From Lepidonotus clava (lineage: Eukaryota; Annelida; Polychaeta; Phyllodocida; Polynoidae), in contig OW387147.1 in assembly GCA_936440205.1 (NCBI GenBank), positions 30,219,629 through 30,283,628 on the forward strand: a stretch of 64,000 nucleotides of DNA, in the 5' to 3' direction. The position numbers and the translations under genes were made by a program. The notes under the pieces are model-generated. The model did not search any database and had not been told where the DNA came from. It saw only the letters and a program-made list of their open reading frames with translations. Position 1 is the stretch's first letter. Each line of letters begins with the position of its first letter. Below, in pieces: positions 46,845 through 57,729 of this stretch.

Positions 46845-49800
46845 ATGGCACATAGACCCGCGGCCGGGCATCAACAGTAAGTCTTTATTTGTTAGTTATG
46901 TTCCCTATTTTCCCAAGAACAAGGGTCTATAATATATAGCAACCCGTTGTGTTTTCGATGGTTTTTAGTTGGCCGTTTGGGCAAAGAGATGATCTGGCGG
47001 AGGCAGTGGCTGTTTTAGAGGGGGTTGCGCGGGGGCCTTTTTGGGACCAATTTTACATTTTTTTAAATTTAAAACTCGTCCAAAAGGCAATTAAGAAGCA
47101 AACACTTCCAATAGCGCGCACCCCCCTCTTTTCGACACTTATTACAGACATGTCCACTCTAGATCCCGTGAGTCTCCTGACCTCCCCTAGCGCAAAATCG
47201 ACCCCCCGCCCCCCCCCCCTTCCTCAACTTGATCCGCCCCTGGACAACGCAGGGACGGGAAGGTGGGAGAATGCCCGGGGAGAATGTCTTATGCCCACCC
47301 CCAGCTACCGCCAGGCTGAATGGCCGGCCTAGGTGGCCCTGCCCCTTATTTACCCCTCCTTGCATGGTTTAATGACCCTTAAAGCATTGGCGGATCCAGG
47401 GGGGGGGGCAGACGGGCCTTGGCCCCCCCCCCCCCCCTCCAAAAAAAAAAAAAAAAAAGAGAGAGAGAGAAAGAAAGGGAGAGAGGGAAGAGAAAGGAAA
47501 AGAAGAGAAAAACGGAGGGGGCCGTTCCGGGGTAGGTTAGATCTAAAATAATTGTTGTGTTCAGGCAACCCGACCTACCTTATTTTATTTTTGCTCTACC
47601 CTAATTATTTTCATAATTCTTTTTCTAAAAGATACTAAAATTCAATAGAAATGACCTAAATGACAGGGAAGAGCATATATTTTACCAAAAGATGTATTTA
47701 AAACTAAAGATAAAGTAATTTTTTCAACCTAAGTTGCACAACTATTTTTTTTTTGCCTTAGAGGGAGGGGGACTGACATGTGAGGGCTGGTAGACCTTGG
47801 ATGGGTTCAAGGGAGGGGGCCGACCTATAAGGCTGGGAGACCTTGATTATGTATTAGAGGGAGGGGGCCGACCTGTAAGGGCTGGTGGACCTTGGATTTA
47901 TGTTAGAGGGAGGGGACCAACCTGTTAGGGCCGGGAGACCTTGATTATGTGTTAGAGGGAGGGGGGCCGACCTGTGAGGGCTGGTAGACCTTAGATGTGT
48001 TAGAGGGAGGGGGCCAACCTGTCAGAGCTGGTGGACCTTGGACAGGGGCGGACCCAGGAATTTTCAAAAGGGGGGCGTGCTATAGTAAAATTTTCCCCCG
48101 GGCCTCCGGGCTTAGGAATTTTACATTAAAAAAAAATCAATATTTTGGCCAAAAAAAAATGGGGGGGGGGGGGGGCATGTGCCCTGCATGCCCATCCCTT
48201 AAATCTGCGCCTGTTGGATATATATGTTAGAGGGAGGGGGGCCGAACTGTGAAGGCTGGTAGACATATGCTTCCCCTGCCAGTCCTTTGGTTCCCCTCCT
48301 GATCCTGTGCCTCCTCTGTTGGCCCTGAGGATCCCCTGTCAACCCTCTGCTGCCCCTGTCGACCCTGTACCACCCCTGCAGAGTGAGACCTTGTGCCTCC
48401 CCTGTCCAAAATGCTCCAGAATGCCTCAGATTACATGAATGATAGGTTATCTTTTCCAAAAGTTCCTGAGAGTTTAGGGGCATTGGATTTGTATAGGAAC
48501 GTACGCAAAATTCTTAAAATATCAGACCCCCCCCACCCCCCCTTGGTGCGTACGTACTTAATGGAAGGCCCCTTATCCTCCTGGGGTTATCATCATGTAC
48601 ACAAAAATTCCCTTGAAAAATTGGTATTCAAATTAAAATAATTATTAGGAAAAAAAATTATCCCTTAAGGTTACCAAAGTACCTCAGAATGGCTCAGATT
48701 GCATGAATGAAGGGTAATCTTTTTAAAAATTTCCTGGGGGAGGCCCCCCATACCCCCCCAATGGGAGGGGGGACCCCTCCCATACCCTCCCCGTGGACGG
48801 CTACGCCGTCCACTAATTAAGCCTTCATATACTACTAGGAAAATTGCAATTCTTGGCCCCCCCCCCCCCCCCTAAACAATTCCTGGATCCGCCCCTGTAA
48901 AGTACCATTTTAAATAATTTACACAATAAAATTAATGTTTTGTCATTTAGCATCTCTTTCTAGTTCAGCATCATAAGAAGTCGCTAAGTGACAAAATTAA
49001 TGTTTTGTCACTTACATTAGCAACAATTTTGTGGCTTAGCAGCTTGTACATGTGCAACCGCTATCCCATAAAATATGGTTCTAAGTGACAAAGTTTTGTT
49101 GGATAGTGTCTGTTTGTAGGATAGCGTCTTCGGCTGGAGCTGATTACTATTGATAGACATGAAATGACCTTAAGCTTCACTATTGAATTTTCAGAGGCCT
49201 TGTGTACACCCAGCAGGTGGGGCCGGGGATTGTGTTTCTTGTCCTCAGCGGTCCAGCCCCACGCATACAGTGAGTCTAATAATATATAGTTATAACACTC
49301 CATTATTTATCTAAATATAACTTCGAATTCCATAAATTAGTATTAGAATCAATTCTGATCCATTCATTTCATTTGTAACTTTTTTCCCTTGTAACAAGGT
49401 AACGCCATGCTACCTCACCCTTATTATACATACTCTGCATACTTAAAAGTCAGTGGACATGCATATGTAAATATCTTCGTCCAAATTTCCCATGAATAAC
49501 TTTCACTTTACGAGCTTACATCCTTATTTAGAAAGCAAAGGCAATATTTGTTAATTTTGTAAATTTGTATTTTTTCTCTTAGGGTGGTACGACCGCCCGC
49601 AGGGGCCGAGGTGGTCATGCTGATGCTACCAGGTCCACCCCAGCTGCCACCGCCGCCCCAGCCCCAGGGACCGTCCCCGGTACCAGCACCGTCGCCCCCG
49701 CCGCCGCCGCCACCCGCCCACCCCCAGCTGCCACCGCCGTCTCAGCCCCATGGCCAGGCACCATCACCACCTTCACCACGTCCATCACCACCACCACCAC

Positions 49801-49874
49801 CACCGCCACCACCGCCAAGCCCTGCCTCTGTTTACTCTCTCTCGTCCGACTCAGGGTCTGACTCAAATAGCTAG
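46845..49874 (+). CDS. Gene E: proline-rich protein with Ser/Asp tail
   Basis: Predicted 132 residues. Exons are 46845-46876, 49195-49269 and 49583-49874, both introns in phase 2 with GTAAGT and GTGAGT donors. The junctions give MAHRPAAGHQQGLVYTQQ and then APRIQVVRPPAG. Residues 12-55 are compact and hydrophobic (GPGIVFLVLSGP; EVVMLMLPGPP), like two beta hairpins. Residues 55-118 are mostly proline with Ser/His/Gln. The end is VYSLSSDSGSDSNS, a likely casein-kinase-type acidic serine tail. The frame is also open upstream to an ATG at 46695, which would add 50 residues. Function unknown; polyproline suggests SH3, WW or profilin partners. Intron 1 is packed with G-rich elements and a minisatellite. 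Confidence 0.6.
47757..48264. repeat. Minisatellite, ~56-bp unit, about seven copies
   Basis: Units read GTTAGAGGGAGGGGGCCGAC then CTGTGAGGGCTGGTAGACCT with changes. The array is interrupted at 48041-48213 by a miniature element; the split unit can be matched on both sides. Confidence 0.8.
48041..48213. mobile_element. hAT-like miniature element inside the minisatellite
   Basis: Starts CAGGGGCGGACCCAGG and ends TCTGCGCCTG. TTGGA lies on both sides, where one minisatellite unit is split, so up to five bases look duplicated, fewer than the eight usual for hAT. Confidence 0.6.
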
Positions 49875-49902
49875 ACCAGATAGTCGGACGAGAGAGAGTA
49901 AA
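49831..49902. repeat. Perfect 21-bp inverted repeat across the stop of gene E
   Basis: 49831-49851 pairs exactly with 49882-49902, with a 30-base loop that contains the last codons (SDSGSDSNS region) and the TAG stop of gene E. In the mRNA this would be a strong hairpin. Confidence 0.85.
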
Positions 49903-50378
49903 TTTTTTTGGTTTTTTTTAACCACACTCTTAACAAAGTTCTCGATGTTAATGAGTAAGGGATATTGTGTATGTTAAGAATTTATCCCGGTTTATATTAT
50001 TATAATAATTAAATATATTATGTCACTTGAAAAAAGTCAAGTAGTTATACAAAACGAGTAAGCAGGACTATGCTAAGCCTGCCTATCTCAGGTGTTAGAG
50101 TCACGTTACATATTCCTCAATACATATCTTTACCATGGTTTGAATTGTTGTAGACTTTCAGCTTGATATAATGTGCATGGCCAATTGGTTCCATGCCAAC
50201 GCCCCTATAGAATAGGGACTCTTACGATATAATTGTAAAACCACTTTATCTAAATGGAATTTCAGGGCAATAGTACCTCGTGTTACCCTAGTTGGTTGAA
50301 CTTTCCATGCAATATTTGTTAATCCTCGTCTCCATGGCTAGACCTTACACATGTGTGTGTGTGTGTATGTGGGGGGGG

Positions 50379-50450
50379 GGGGGGGGGGGCAAGGGGGACA
50401 GGGGTCAAGGGGGACAGGGAATGGGGGGCAAGGGCAAGAGGGGGAGAGAA
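50379..50450. repeat. GT then G-rich simple sequence
   Basis: (GT)n at 50354-50371, then long G runs and AGGGGGACAGGG repeats. Potential G-quadruplex DNA. No gene between 49903 and 50630. Confidence 0.6.
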
Positions 50451-50634
50451 GGTGTTTTTTTTTGTACATTTTGTAAATAGTTTAGTTTAGTTTAGCTTAG
50501 TTTCTTAATTTATAGTATTATACATAGTTTGTTGTTTTTTTTGTTTGAGTTGTTGTTTTTTTATGGGATTTTTGGTCTGGGGATGGGGGCAAGCAGGACA
50601 GGGAAGGGGGAGGGGGCAAGAGGGGGATTAATAC

Positions 50635-51500
50635 CAACACCTAGCTACCTCCTGGTCTTCAAGGTTTTGACAGCGATGCGGAACCAGTCCTCGTACATTC
50701 CCCGCCCCGACGACCGCAGACGCAATTAGGGCCGGTCTGTGGCGTCGGGTCGGTGAGCTGTGCGAGGTCTACCAACAGCAGCTGGAAATGACCGCTCGAA
50801 TTCCCCAGACTGAATGGGCCTATCCTAACAAGTAAAAATCAGGGCTGTCAGAAAGCTCTCAGGACTGACAATACTTGGCATAGTCGGCCCTGTTGGCCCA
50901 CAGGCCAAAAAGTTGGTCGCCAACACTGTACACCTAACATGTCGCAGGGAGAAATGCATCCATACCAACACCTAGCTACCTCCTGGTCTTCAAGGTTTTG
51001 ACAGCGATGCGGAACCAGTCCTCGTACATTTACCGATCCGATGAACCACAGACGCAATTAGGGCCGGTCTGTGGCGTCGGATCGGTAGCTGTGCGAGGTC
51101 TACCAACGGCAGCTGGGCCAAAAAGTTAGTTGCCAACACTGTATACATAACATGTCGCAGGGAGAAATGCATCCATACCAACACCTAGCTACCTCCTGGT
51201 CTTCAAGGTTTTGACAGCGATGCGGAACCAGTCCTCGTACATTTACCGATCCGATGAACCACAGACGCAATTAGGGACGGTCTGTGGCGTCGGATCGGTA
51301 GCTGTGCGAGGTCTACCAACGGCAGCTGGAAATGACCGCTCGAATTCCCCAGACCGAATGGGCCTATCCTAACAAGTAAAAATCAGGGCTGTCAGAATTC
51401 TCTCAGGACTGACAATACTTGGCATAGTCGGCCCTGTTGGCCCACAGGCCAAAAAGTTGGTCGCCAACACTGTACACCTAACATGTCGCAGGGAGAAATG
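50635..51500. repeat. Tandem array of ~330-base units with a conserved hairpin
   Basis: Three copies start near 50635, 50966 and 51178. The middle one is shorter, about 213 bases, lacking an internal block. Each has GCGGAACCAGTCCTCGTACA, a hairpin around CAATTAGGG(C/A)CGGTCTGTGG, then AACTGTACACCTAACATGTCGC-like sequence. In copies 2 and 3 the stem ACCGATCCGA pairs perfectly with TCGGATCGGT. In copy 1 one base pair has changed on both sides together (T-A to C-G). Short open frames exist in each copy but in different frames, so coding is doubtful. Confidence 0.75.
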
Positions 51501-52328
51501 TGTTTAATCTGCAAAGTACAGTCTTGTAAAGTGTCAGACCTAGTCCTATCATAAGTATACACGTGCACTGTGTTGTATTCGAAATTTTGTTTTTTCTGTA
51601 TGTATTATTAGCTGGTGCATTTAGAGCCGATGTTTGTGTGCACGTGCACAGCACGTACGTGTATGGTGTGCAGCCGACTGGGCTATATCTATTACAATTT
51701 ACATATATAGGTTGTCGTGTGCAGGTTGCAATTGAATTGTTGAAATGTTTACTAGTACTCGGTCTCTGGTACAGCTGGTACACTGTACCTAATTGTCATG
51801 CTATTTTACTTTTACCACGTAGCACTTCTTATAATATATCTAAAGACCGACAGAGGATCCAATTGGAAGTTTATTCCTAAATCATGGTAGTCGGCTAGAG
51901 TCATGTGATATTTATATTTACAAATATAGTCATCTTTTGAGATAGAAGTTACTCTTTACTCGTAATTTAAAGTGTGCTCTATTCTATTTCATTATTATAT
52001 ACATTCTAGTCAAGGAAAAAATCATGTCATCAAGCTAGTCCTATTAGTCTTGTTAATTGTGGTTTTACGATCATAATGGAGTGATGATGTGAAACATTTT
52101 AAATGCCTTTATATTGGTAACCTATACAGTGTACCTAGATTGTACCGATATATTTTTAAAAAGTCAGTTTTACATTTAAACAACCCTGCTTAGCAGGCAG
52201 GGGTAAATAATGAGATCGAAGTGAAAACAAGAAGTGCCAAGTACTTTGGAGAACAGTTTTTATAACGAATTGAACAAATTATGGCAAAATGGCTGACTGG
52301 CGGGGATAATGTCTGGGCAGCTGGGGTG

Positions 52329-54682
52329 TTAGGCTTCGCCTCCCCCACACCGATACGCAGGCTTCACTGCCCAGTCTGGGGCGCCGGGAGGAGGCTGTTG
52401 GCGTTCTGGTGCTGGGTCGCAGGTCGGCGAGCGCTCCACAGCTAATCGGACGGACTGCTGACGTGTGGTGGTGACAGAGTGCTCTTTGTCGTCTAGGTGC
52501 GCTTTAGAGGATCTGAGGGCGTCACTTTCCCACACCAGGGTTTTGATTACGCGGTGGTATCGCGGGGAGTGTTCACCAAGGACGCGATCCTCATCACTTG
52601 TATAGTCTGGTGTGAGGACGGCCCTCATGGCCGACCTCCTATCCTCGTCCCACTCCTGATGAACAAGCTCGTCCAGTGCGACACGCCGTCTTTGTATCTT
52701 CTGCAAAGTTATTAAATATATAATATAGTTAAGACATACTTGGCCAACAACATCAAACACAAAGAAGTTGTTTAGCATTGGATCTTACTTGCTGGAATTT
52801 AAATAGCATAGTGCAACTCAGTATTAACAAGGGTTGCAATATTAATTGGTCACTCTAGATCTAATAATAAGTGTAAGTTCAATTGTGAGATGGCAACTAT
52901 AAGAAAAGTACATGCTTAATAGGATCGGGGCTTCACGAAATAATGCCTGCACGAGCGCGCATTCTCTTTCGACCAAAATTGATTTACCTGGGTTATATGG
53001 TGACGGAGGTTGGCCTTTCTGTTTTTCTCCTCGATCTCCCCGGCCCGCTCTCGCCTCGCCCTGGTTTGCTGAGTGCGGAAATACGTCTGGGTAGCGACTA
53101 TATAAATAATGATTTGAAATCAGCTTACAATTCAAGCCACTACTTGAGAAAGGATATAAGGGGTTCTTACATGTTAAATCAAAGCACGGGAAAGGACAAA
53201 AACGTTCTATAGGAATGGTAGAGGAAATATATATGAAATACTTTGACATTGTATGGAATTATTCTACCAGGTTTTTAATTAGTGTCAAAGCGTATTAGCC
53301 CTAAGCTTTCTTCTTTGTGATACACACTCAGAGGTGTGAAAACACTGTGATAGGACTTTTTATGAAGAGAGACCGCCACTGTCACATTTGTTGTGACCCT
53401 TTATATTTTGTAATACCTTATGTTGTCATACTTTATATTGTGACACTTTACATTTGCAACACTCAATGTATATGATATTAGTTCTACATTTCCTATTTGT
53501 AATAACAATATCTCCTCCGGGAGTTAGCCTTTATTAATAAATTATGGATTAAACCTGTATTAACTCTCCAAGTCATCTTTCATTTAATAGACAATTATGG
53601 ACACGCATAAGCCAAGCGAGTAGTACAGTTACATCATAATTATAACATTTACATAGGTATATCAACACTTTTTCCGATAACCTGACTTTAGGTATTAAGT
53701 CAAGATGACTAGGAGGAGCGTGATCCATCCACTCATGTACCTGTACAGGTAATTAGTTAACAGGGAAACTTGCTACCGATCAGACTTACCTAATACCTCG
53801 GGTCTGGGGGCATCTTCGCCGGTGCTGACGTTATTAACCAAATCCTGGATAACCGCAGCGTTTTGAGGATGGTTCATCCCCGCCCTGAATGTAGGAATAT
53901 AATCATATGTATGCATCGCTTGGGGTGCACGTGCTCTATCACTACAATTAGATTACAATATTAAGGGAAAACAATATTAAGGTCTCCACTATACACATCG
54001 ATCGTTATCACCTTATATGATCTTCGAATTCATAAACCTACCCAGCAGTAAGCGTGAAGCCAGCGTTTTCCCTGCACCTGCCCTTGTAAGCGGAACGAAC
54101 AGAATACTAGAAACAACAAAAGAAACCAAGCATTAAGCAGTGAATTGTAAATATATTTAAGATGGAATTCGATTACTTACTAAATGATATGTCGATAATT
54201 GATAAACCAAGACTATGTTTAATATGTACAGTTTTATAATATAAGGAGCCGTTGAAACATATTTCGCAACTTACAGCTATAGCATTACTCGGCTTCGGTT
54301 CGTATGCCAAGGATGTTTCGGCAGGCGCAGGCTTGGCTTGCTGCATACTGGCGAACTTTTCGGCCGTTGCTCTTACCGCAGACGCTTCACACTCGACCTT
54401 TCGGCACTCCGCCTCCAGGCGATCCATCTTAGCCAACACATCGGCCATGGTTGGTTTTGAAATGGCGGAGGTGCGTGAAGAGTCAGACGCTTCCAGGTTC
54501 TCGTCAAAAATATTGCTCACGTGAAACACATCCATGGGGAACAGGGAATCATCCGAAGACAGATCAAGATCTGTTATTTGCGCGCCACCCAATTTTGGGC
54601 TGCTGGTGATCATCCTGCACGGGCTGATACTCGGGTCACCGTTGGACAGGACAGAGTCAGGACAGTCATTTGATGCGTTCAT
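52329..54682 (-). CDS. Gene D: nuclear-type charged protein, five exons
   Basis: Predicted 349 residues. Exons are 54682-54275, 54106-54042, 53884-53790, 53097-52988 and 52700-52329, with phases 0, 2, 1, 0 and good splice sites. Residues 1-75 are Ser/Asp-rich. 79-117 is a probable coiled coil (MADVLAKMDRLEAECRKVE). A central AGMNHPQNAA...NNVSTGEDAP segment is followed by a very basic stretch (RTQQTRARRERAG, KIQRRRVALDE) and an acidic motif YTSDEDRVLGEHSP leading to LVWESDALRSSKAHLD. That order (basic region, S-D-E-D, W-x-S, then x-LD) recalls accessory or C-terminal proteins found with some invertebrate DNA transposons. That is from memory and not certain. The rest is polar and disordered. 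The start is supported by GCTGCCACCATG and a TATA box. Confidence 0.7.
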
Positions 54683-54727
54683 GGTGGCAGCAGGTTTTCC
54701 AGTGATCTATAGCCATATGCCACGCCG

Positions 54728-54735
54728 TATTTATA
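54728..54735 (-). promoter_or_regulatory. TATA box of gene D
   Basis: TATAAATA on the minus strand, 46 bases upstream of the ATG, implying a very short leader. The ATG has an excellent context (GCTGCCACCATGA). Confidence 0.65.
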
Positions 54736-54789
54736 CATCCCCGGCTGGCTCTCCTGTGGACACATGATCTGGCGGAAGCGATCTTTTAT

Positions 54790-56860
54790 CGATGAGGCAA
54801 GACTTTTACCGTAAGTTACGTATGTCCCAGGGGTTTCAGCGACACCATAAGTTACCATAAGTTACGTCCTAGGAGTATGAGCGACACCATGACCGCCGCC
54901 CCGTTTGAGGCCTGTTACGTCACGTGTCAAGAAGTGGGCCGCGGTACTCCCATGAGGGACCTGACACAGAAGCTAGTTGAAATGCGCCGCCTCAGATGGC
55001 CAACAGCTGGACGCAGTCATCATAGAGGCGTGTCCCGGTGTCAAACCTGTCATTTCCTGTCCCATCAGTTTCATTACTTATTCAACTGCCAATCCCTTGC
55101 CAAAGAGATACCGATGTACATATCTCTTACTCACACATGCCTGTGACGTGAAAATGCCCTAACCATGGAAGCGCTCTTCTGAGCTCAAAACCATGCAACA
55201 TTATACAATTTGACAGAATTAATTTTGCAGCATTATGATGGCCAAATTCAGACAAGAACGTGGCAGAAAAGCTGGACCACAAAACAAAAAAAAAACTAAA
55301 TCCTCTAAAAACAAAAGCATGCGGCTCCATGCCAGAGAAGAGCGCAGGCCTGAAGCCTAAGGGAAAAGCATGAAATGCACTAGCCTGCGATGCATCCCCT
55401 CCCCTGCTGCTCAACCACCTCCGCTGTATAGGAATGGCAGTATCCAGGGACGAATACTTTGTCTACAATGCAACTATGGGTAGTGCGGCAAGGTACACCT
55501 CTCGGGGCGTAGAATCTCAGCTCTAAACAACTTAGTCGACATGTTAAAAGTATTTTAGTCTCAAGGTGCTACCTCAAAATAACTACGCTGCCCAAGCCAT
55601 GTCACTATATGTATTCAATCCCCATCAAAGGGGATACTCTGGATAACCATTACACTTAATTATTTTATGGTGCGGGAGGAGATTTCCAAAATAGCACGCC
55701 CCTCCCCCCCCTTTTGAAAATTGATCTGTTTCATAGTCTTTAGTGTTATCATCGAGTAGCTAGCTGACTCGAGATCTAGATCTTTCTATTCTTAATCGGG
55801 GATTCCAAGTAACTATATATCGGCTAAACGATCTCTTTCCTTTGCCTGAATTAGGGCTGTGAATAAATAATTGTATTGTATTGTTGTATTGTAAGTCGTT
55901 AACGTTTGGTAGGAACCCCCCATCTGATGTGGGCTCGATGAAGTAATAGCATATAGGACTTGAATAATATTCGCCATATCGCCATAGACAAGTCAGGAAA
56001 ATGAACCCTGAATTCTAATATATTGATTACAATATCGTTCAGCCCGGCAGGTGCTTTGTCTTATAGAATGAGTCAAAATTCATGGCTAATCAATAATTGT
56101 GAAGAAATTTCTAGTTATCAACAGGCGGTGATTCTGTTAAGTATACGCTAGCTAGCATTTCATTTACTCACTAGATGGCTCAGACTTCAAGTACTTGAAA
56201 GATAACGCTAATTTGGGTCACGTAATTAAGGTTAACGCTATCGGCAAAGTTAACACAAGATGGCACTATTTACTGCAAATGACAACGTTGATGAAGTCGA
56301 AAGGTATATATGGAATGGAATATGTATATTGTTCTTAAAACATTTAGTCTACAGTAATGCCTAAAGACTCTTAGCGTTTAATAATATGATTTGGATGTAA
56401 GCATAATATTCTGAATCTTTGTACTTGAAATTGAACTTTTATAAACACCTTTTCCATAAAGTTAGTGTTTCACTTGAATTCCTTGATGATAAGACAATTC
56501 CTTTAACAATCAATTACACTCGATTACCTCTCTTTAGCCAACCGAGGTTAATTTTTGTAGGCTTATCATGCTGGAAGTGTTGCAGGAATCCACTTGGTTG
56601 CCCTTTACACAACCCATGAGCCGATAATTAATCAAAGATAATTTAAAATAGCACTCTTATTACTAGGTAAACACTTCACAGTATTATGCACAAATCAATG
56701 CAGTGATTGATGAGAAAACAATGATAAAAGGCACTAAATCGCGAGAATACTTTCTTTTATTACGATAAATTGTTTACACTAGTACTATGACATATGTTGA
56801 GAGAGTTGATGAGGTAAATGAATTGAAATGTACCACCGAGAACTGATGATAAAGGGCCGA
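54790..56860. other. Intergenic, no supported gene
   Basis: 54800-54892 has an imperfect ~45-base direct repeat (TAAGTTACGT... GCGACACCAT). A short, very basic open frame at 55235-55360 (MMAKFRQERGRKAGP) follows an acceptor-like TTTTGCAG, but has no partner exon. The remainder is AT-rich without exons. Confidence 0.4.
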
Positions 56861-56863
56861 TGA

Positions 56864-56944
56864 CAGGGGGGGGGGGGAGGGGAAGGGGGAACTTCACCCC
56901 CCCCCCCCCCCCCCCACCTGTACATATTCCGGGATCCGCCCTTG
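56864..56944. mobile_element. G-rich hAT-like miniature element
   Basis: CAGGGGGGG at the left and GGGATCCGCCCTTGG at the right, with a long C run between. Same family as 45921 and 46258. Confidence 0.5.
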
Positions 56945-57333
56945 GCCCGGATCCACCAGGTAGCGACCAAAGGAACAATTGCAAAGCGATGTCGACGAGG
57001 ACCAGCCAGGTTCAGAAGAACTAGATATTCTGATCAATTCGGAAGCCCTGACCATGAAGCGCTATCTCAGAGGACGGGCGCCACTGAAATCATTAAATAG
57101 AAGGTGATTAGGACTAGACAGAGAAGGAAAGTCGATTCTGGCACAGACTGCTCGGTACCGGGAAAAGATGTAATTAGGATAAAAAGTTAGCACCCGATCA
57201 ATAATTAGTAGGTTATTGAAAATGCAAGTATACCAGAAAAGGAATGATGAAACGGTTTATTAGATAATTAAAAGAAACATGTACACGCTTTACAGGGATG
57301 TTGCTGAAAAAAAAAAAGGGTTTCTTTCTTACC

Positions 57334-57729
57334 TCACTTGGATGGAGGGGGTGATGGGTGGCCACTCTTTTGGGTATGGGCTCCCAGCTGACTAGATAAT
57401 GCCCGCAGCACGAGCGGAGAGAGGGAAGCCCGGGCCAGGGGAACAGACTGCCGACGATCATACACGGTAGTGGTGCTCATTGCGCGACAGTATGGATGAA
57501 CGGTTACGCGATGTCTTTTCAAAGGAGGCCTAGTGTCAGCACAATCTTTAGTGATTGTCGCGGGAGGATTGACCTCCCGAGAGGGTCCCGGTGACTGTGG
57601 ACTTTCGATGGTTTCCAGAGGAGGGGTCGACACATCCTCCATCATGCAGGGCTCTGTCCCTCCCTCCCGGTCTAACTGACAGAGTGGTAACGGCGCAGGA
57701 GCCTTGACTCGTGAAGATGGGGTCGACAT
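57334..57729 (-). CDS. Gene F: small Pro/Ser/Arg-rich protein
   Basis: A 131-codon open frame starting MSTPSSRVKAPAPLPLCQ and ending SGHPSPPPSK-stop. The middle has STPPLETIESPQSPGPSREV, many S/T-P sites, then a basic stretch (PPLKRHRVTVHPYCR). A GTAAGA donor lies immediately after the stop, so the mRNA may have a 3' UTR intron, or this may be one exon of a larger gene read differently. The first ~32 residues are echoed in a broken copy at 45617-45712, which supports it as real transcribed sequence. I do not recognise it. Conserved CCTGC-type context around CMMED in both copies hints at selection or recent duplication. Confidence 0.45.
   Translation of the reverse strand: MSTPSSRVKAPAPLPLCQLDREGGTEPCMMEDVSTPPLETIESPQSPGPSREVNPPATITKDCADTRPPLKRHRVTVHPYCRAMSTTTVYDRRQSVPLARASLSPLVLRALSSQLGAHTQKSGHPSPPPSK

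Larger units (their letters stand above)
46995..48897. mobile_element. Cluster of G/C-rich miniature elements in intron 1 of gene E
   Basis: Recognisable ends lie at 47231-47242 (GATCCGCCCCTG), 47388-47400 (GGCGGATCCAGG followed by poly-G, poly-C and poly-A), 48041-48213 (a whole element) and 48884-48897 (CCTGGATCCGCCCC). All are variants of CAGGGGCGGATCC and its inverse. Another copy lies at 56864-56944. No transposase is present. Confidence 0.55.

Noticed and set aside
49615-49866. Val/Ala/Gly-rich antisense frame over gene E exon 3
   Set aside because: It is the complement of a polyproline tract.
50848-51184. Cys/Trp-containing frames in the tandem array
   Set aside because: Frames are not kept between the copies, whereas the hairpin is.
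51563-51880. 105-codon hydrophobic plus-strand frame
   Set aside because: No signal or splice context; the opposite strand is also open, typical of chance in low-complexity sequence.
55235-55360. Short, very basic open frame MMAKFRQERGRKAGP
   Set aside because: Too short and without a partner exon or known ribosomal-protein match.
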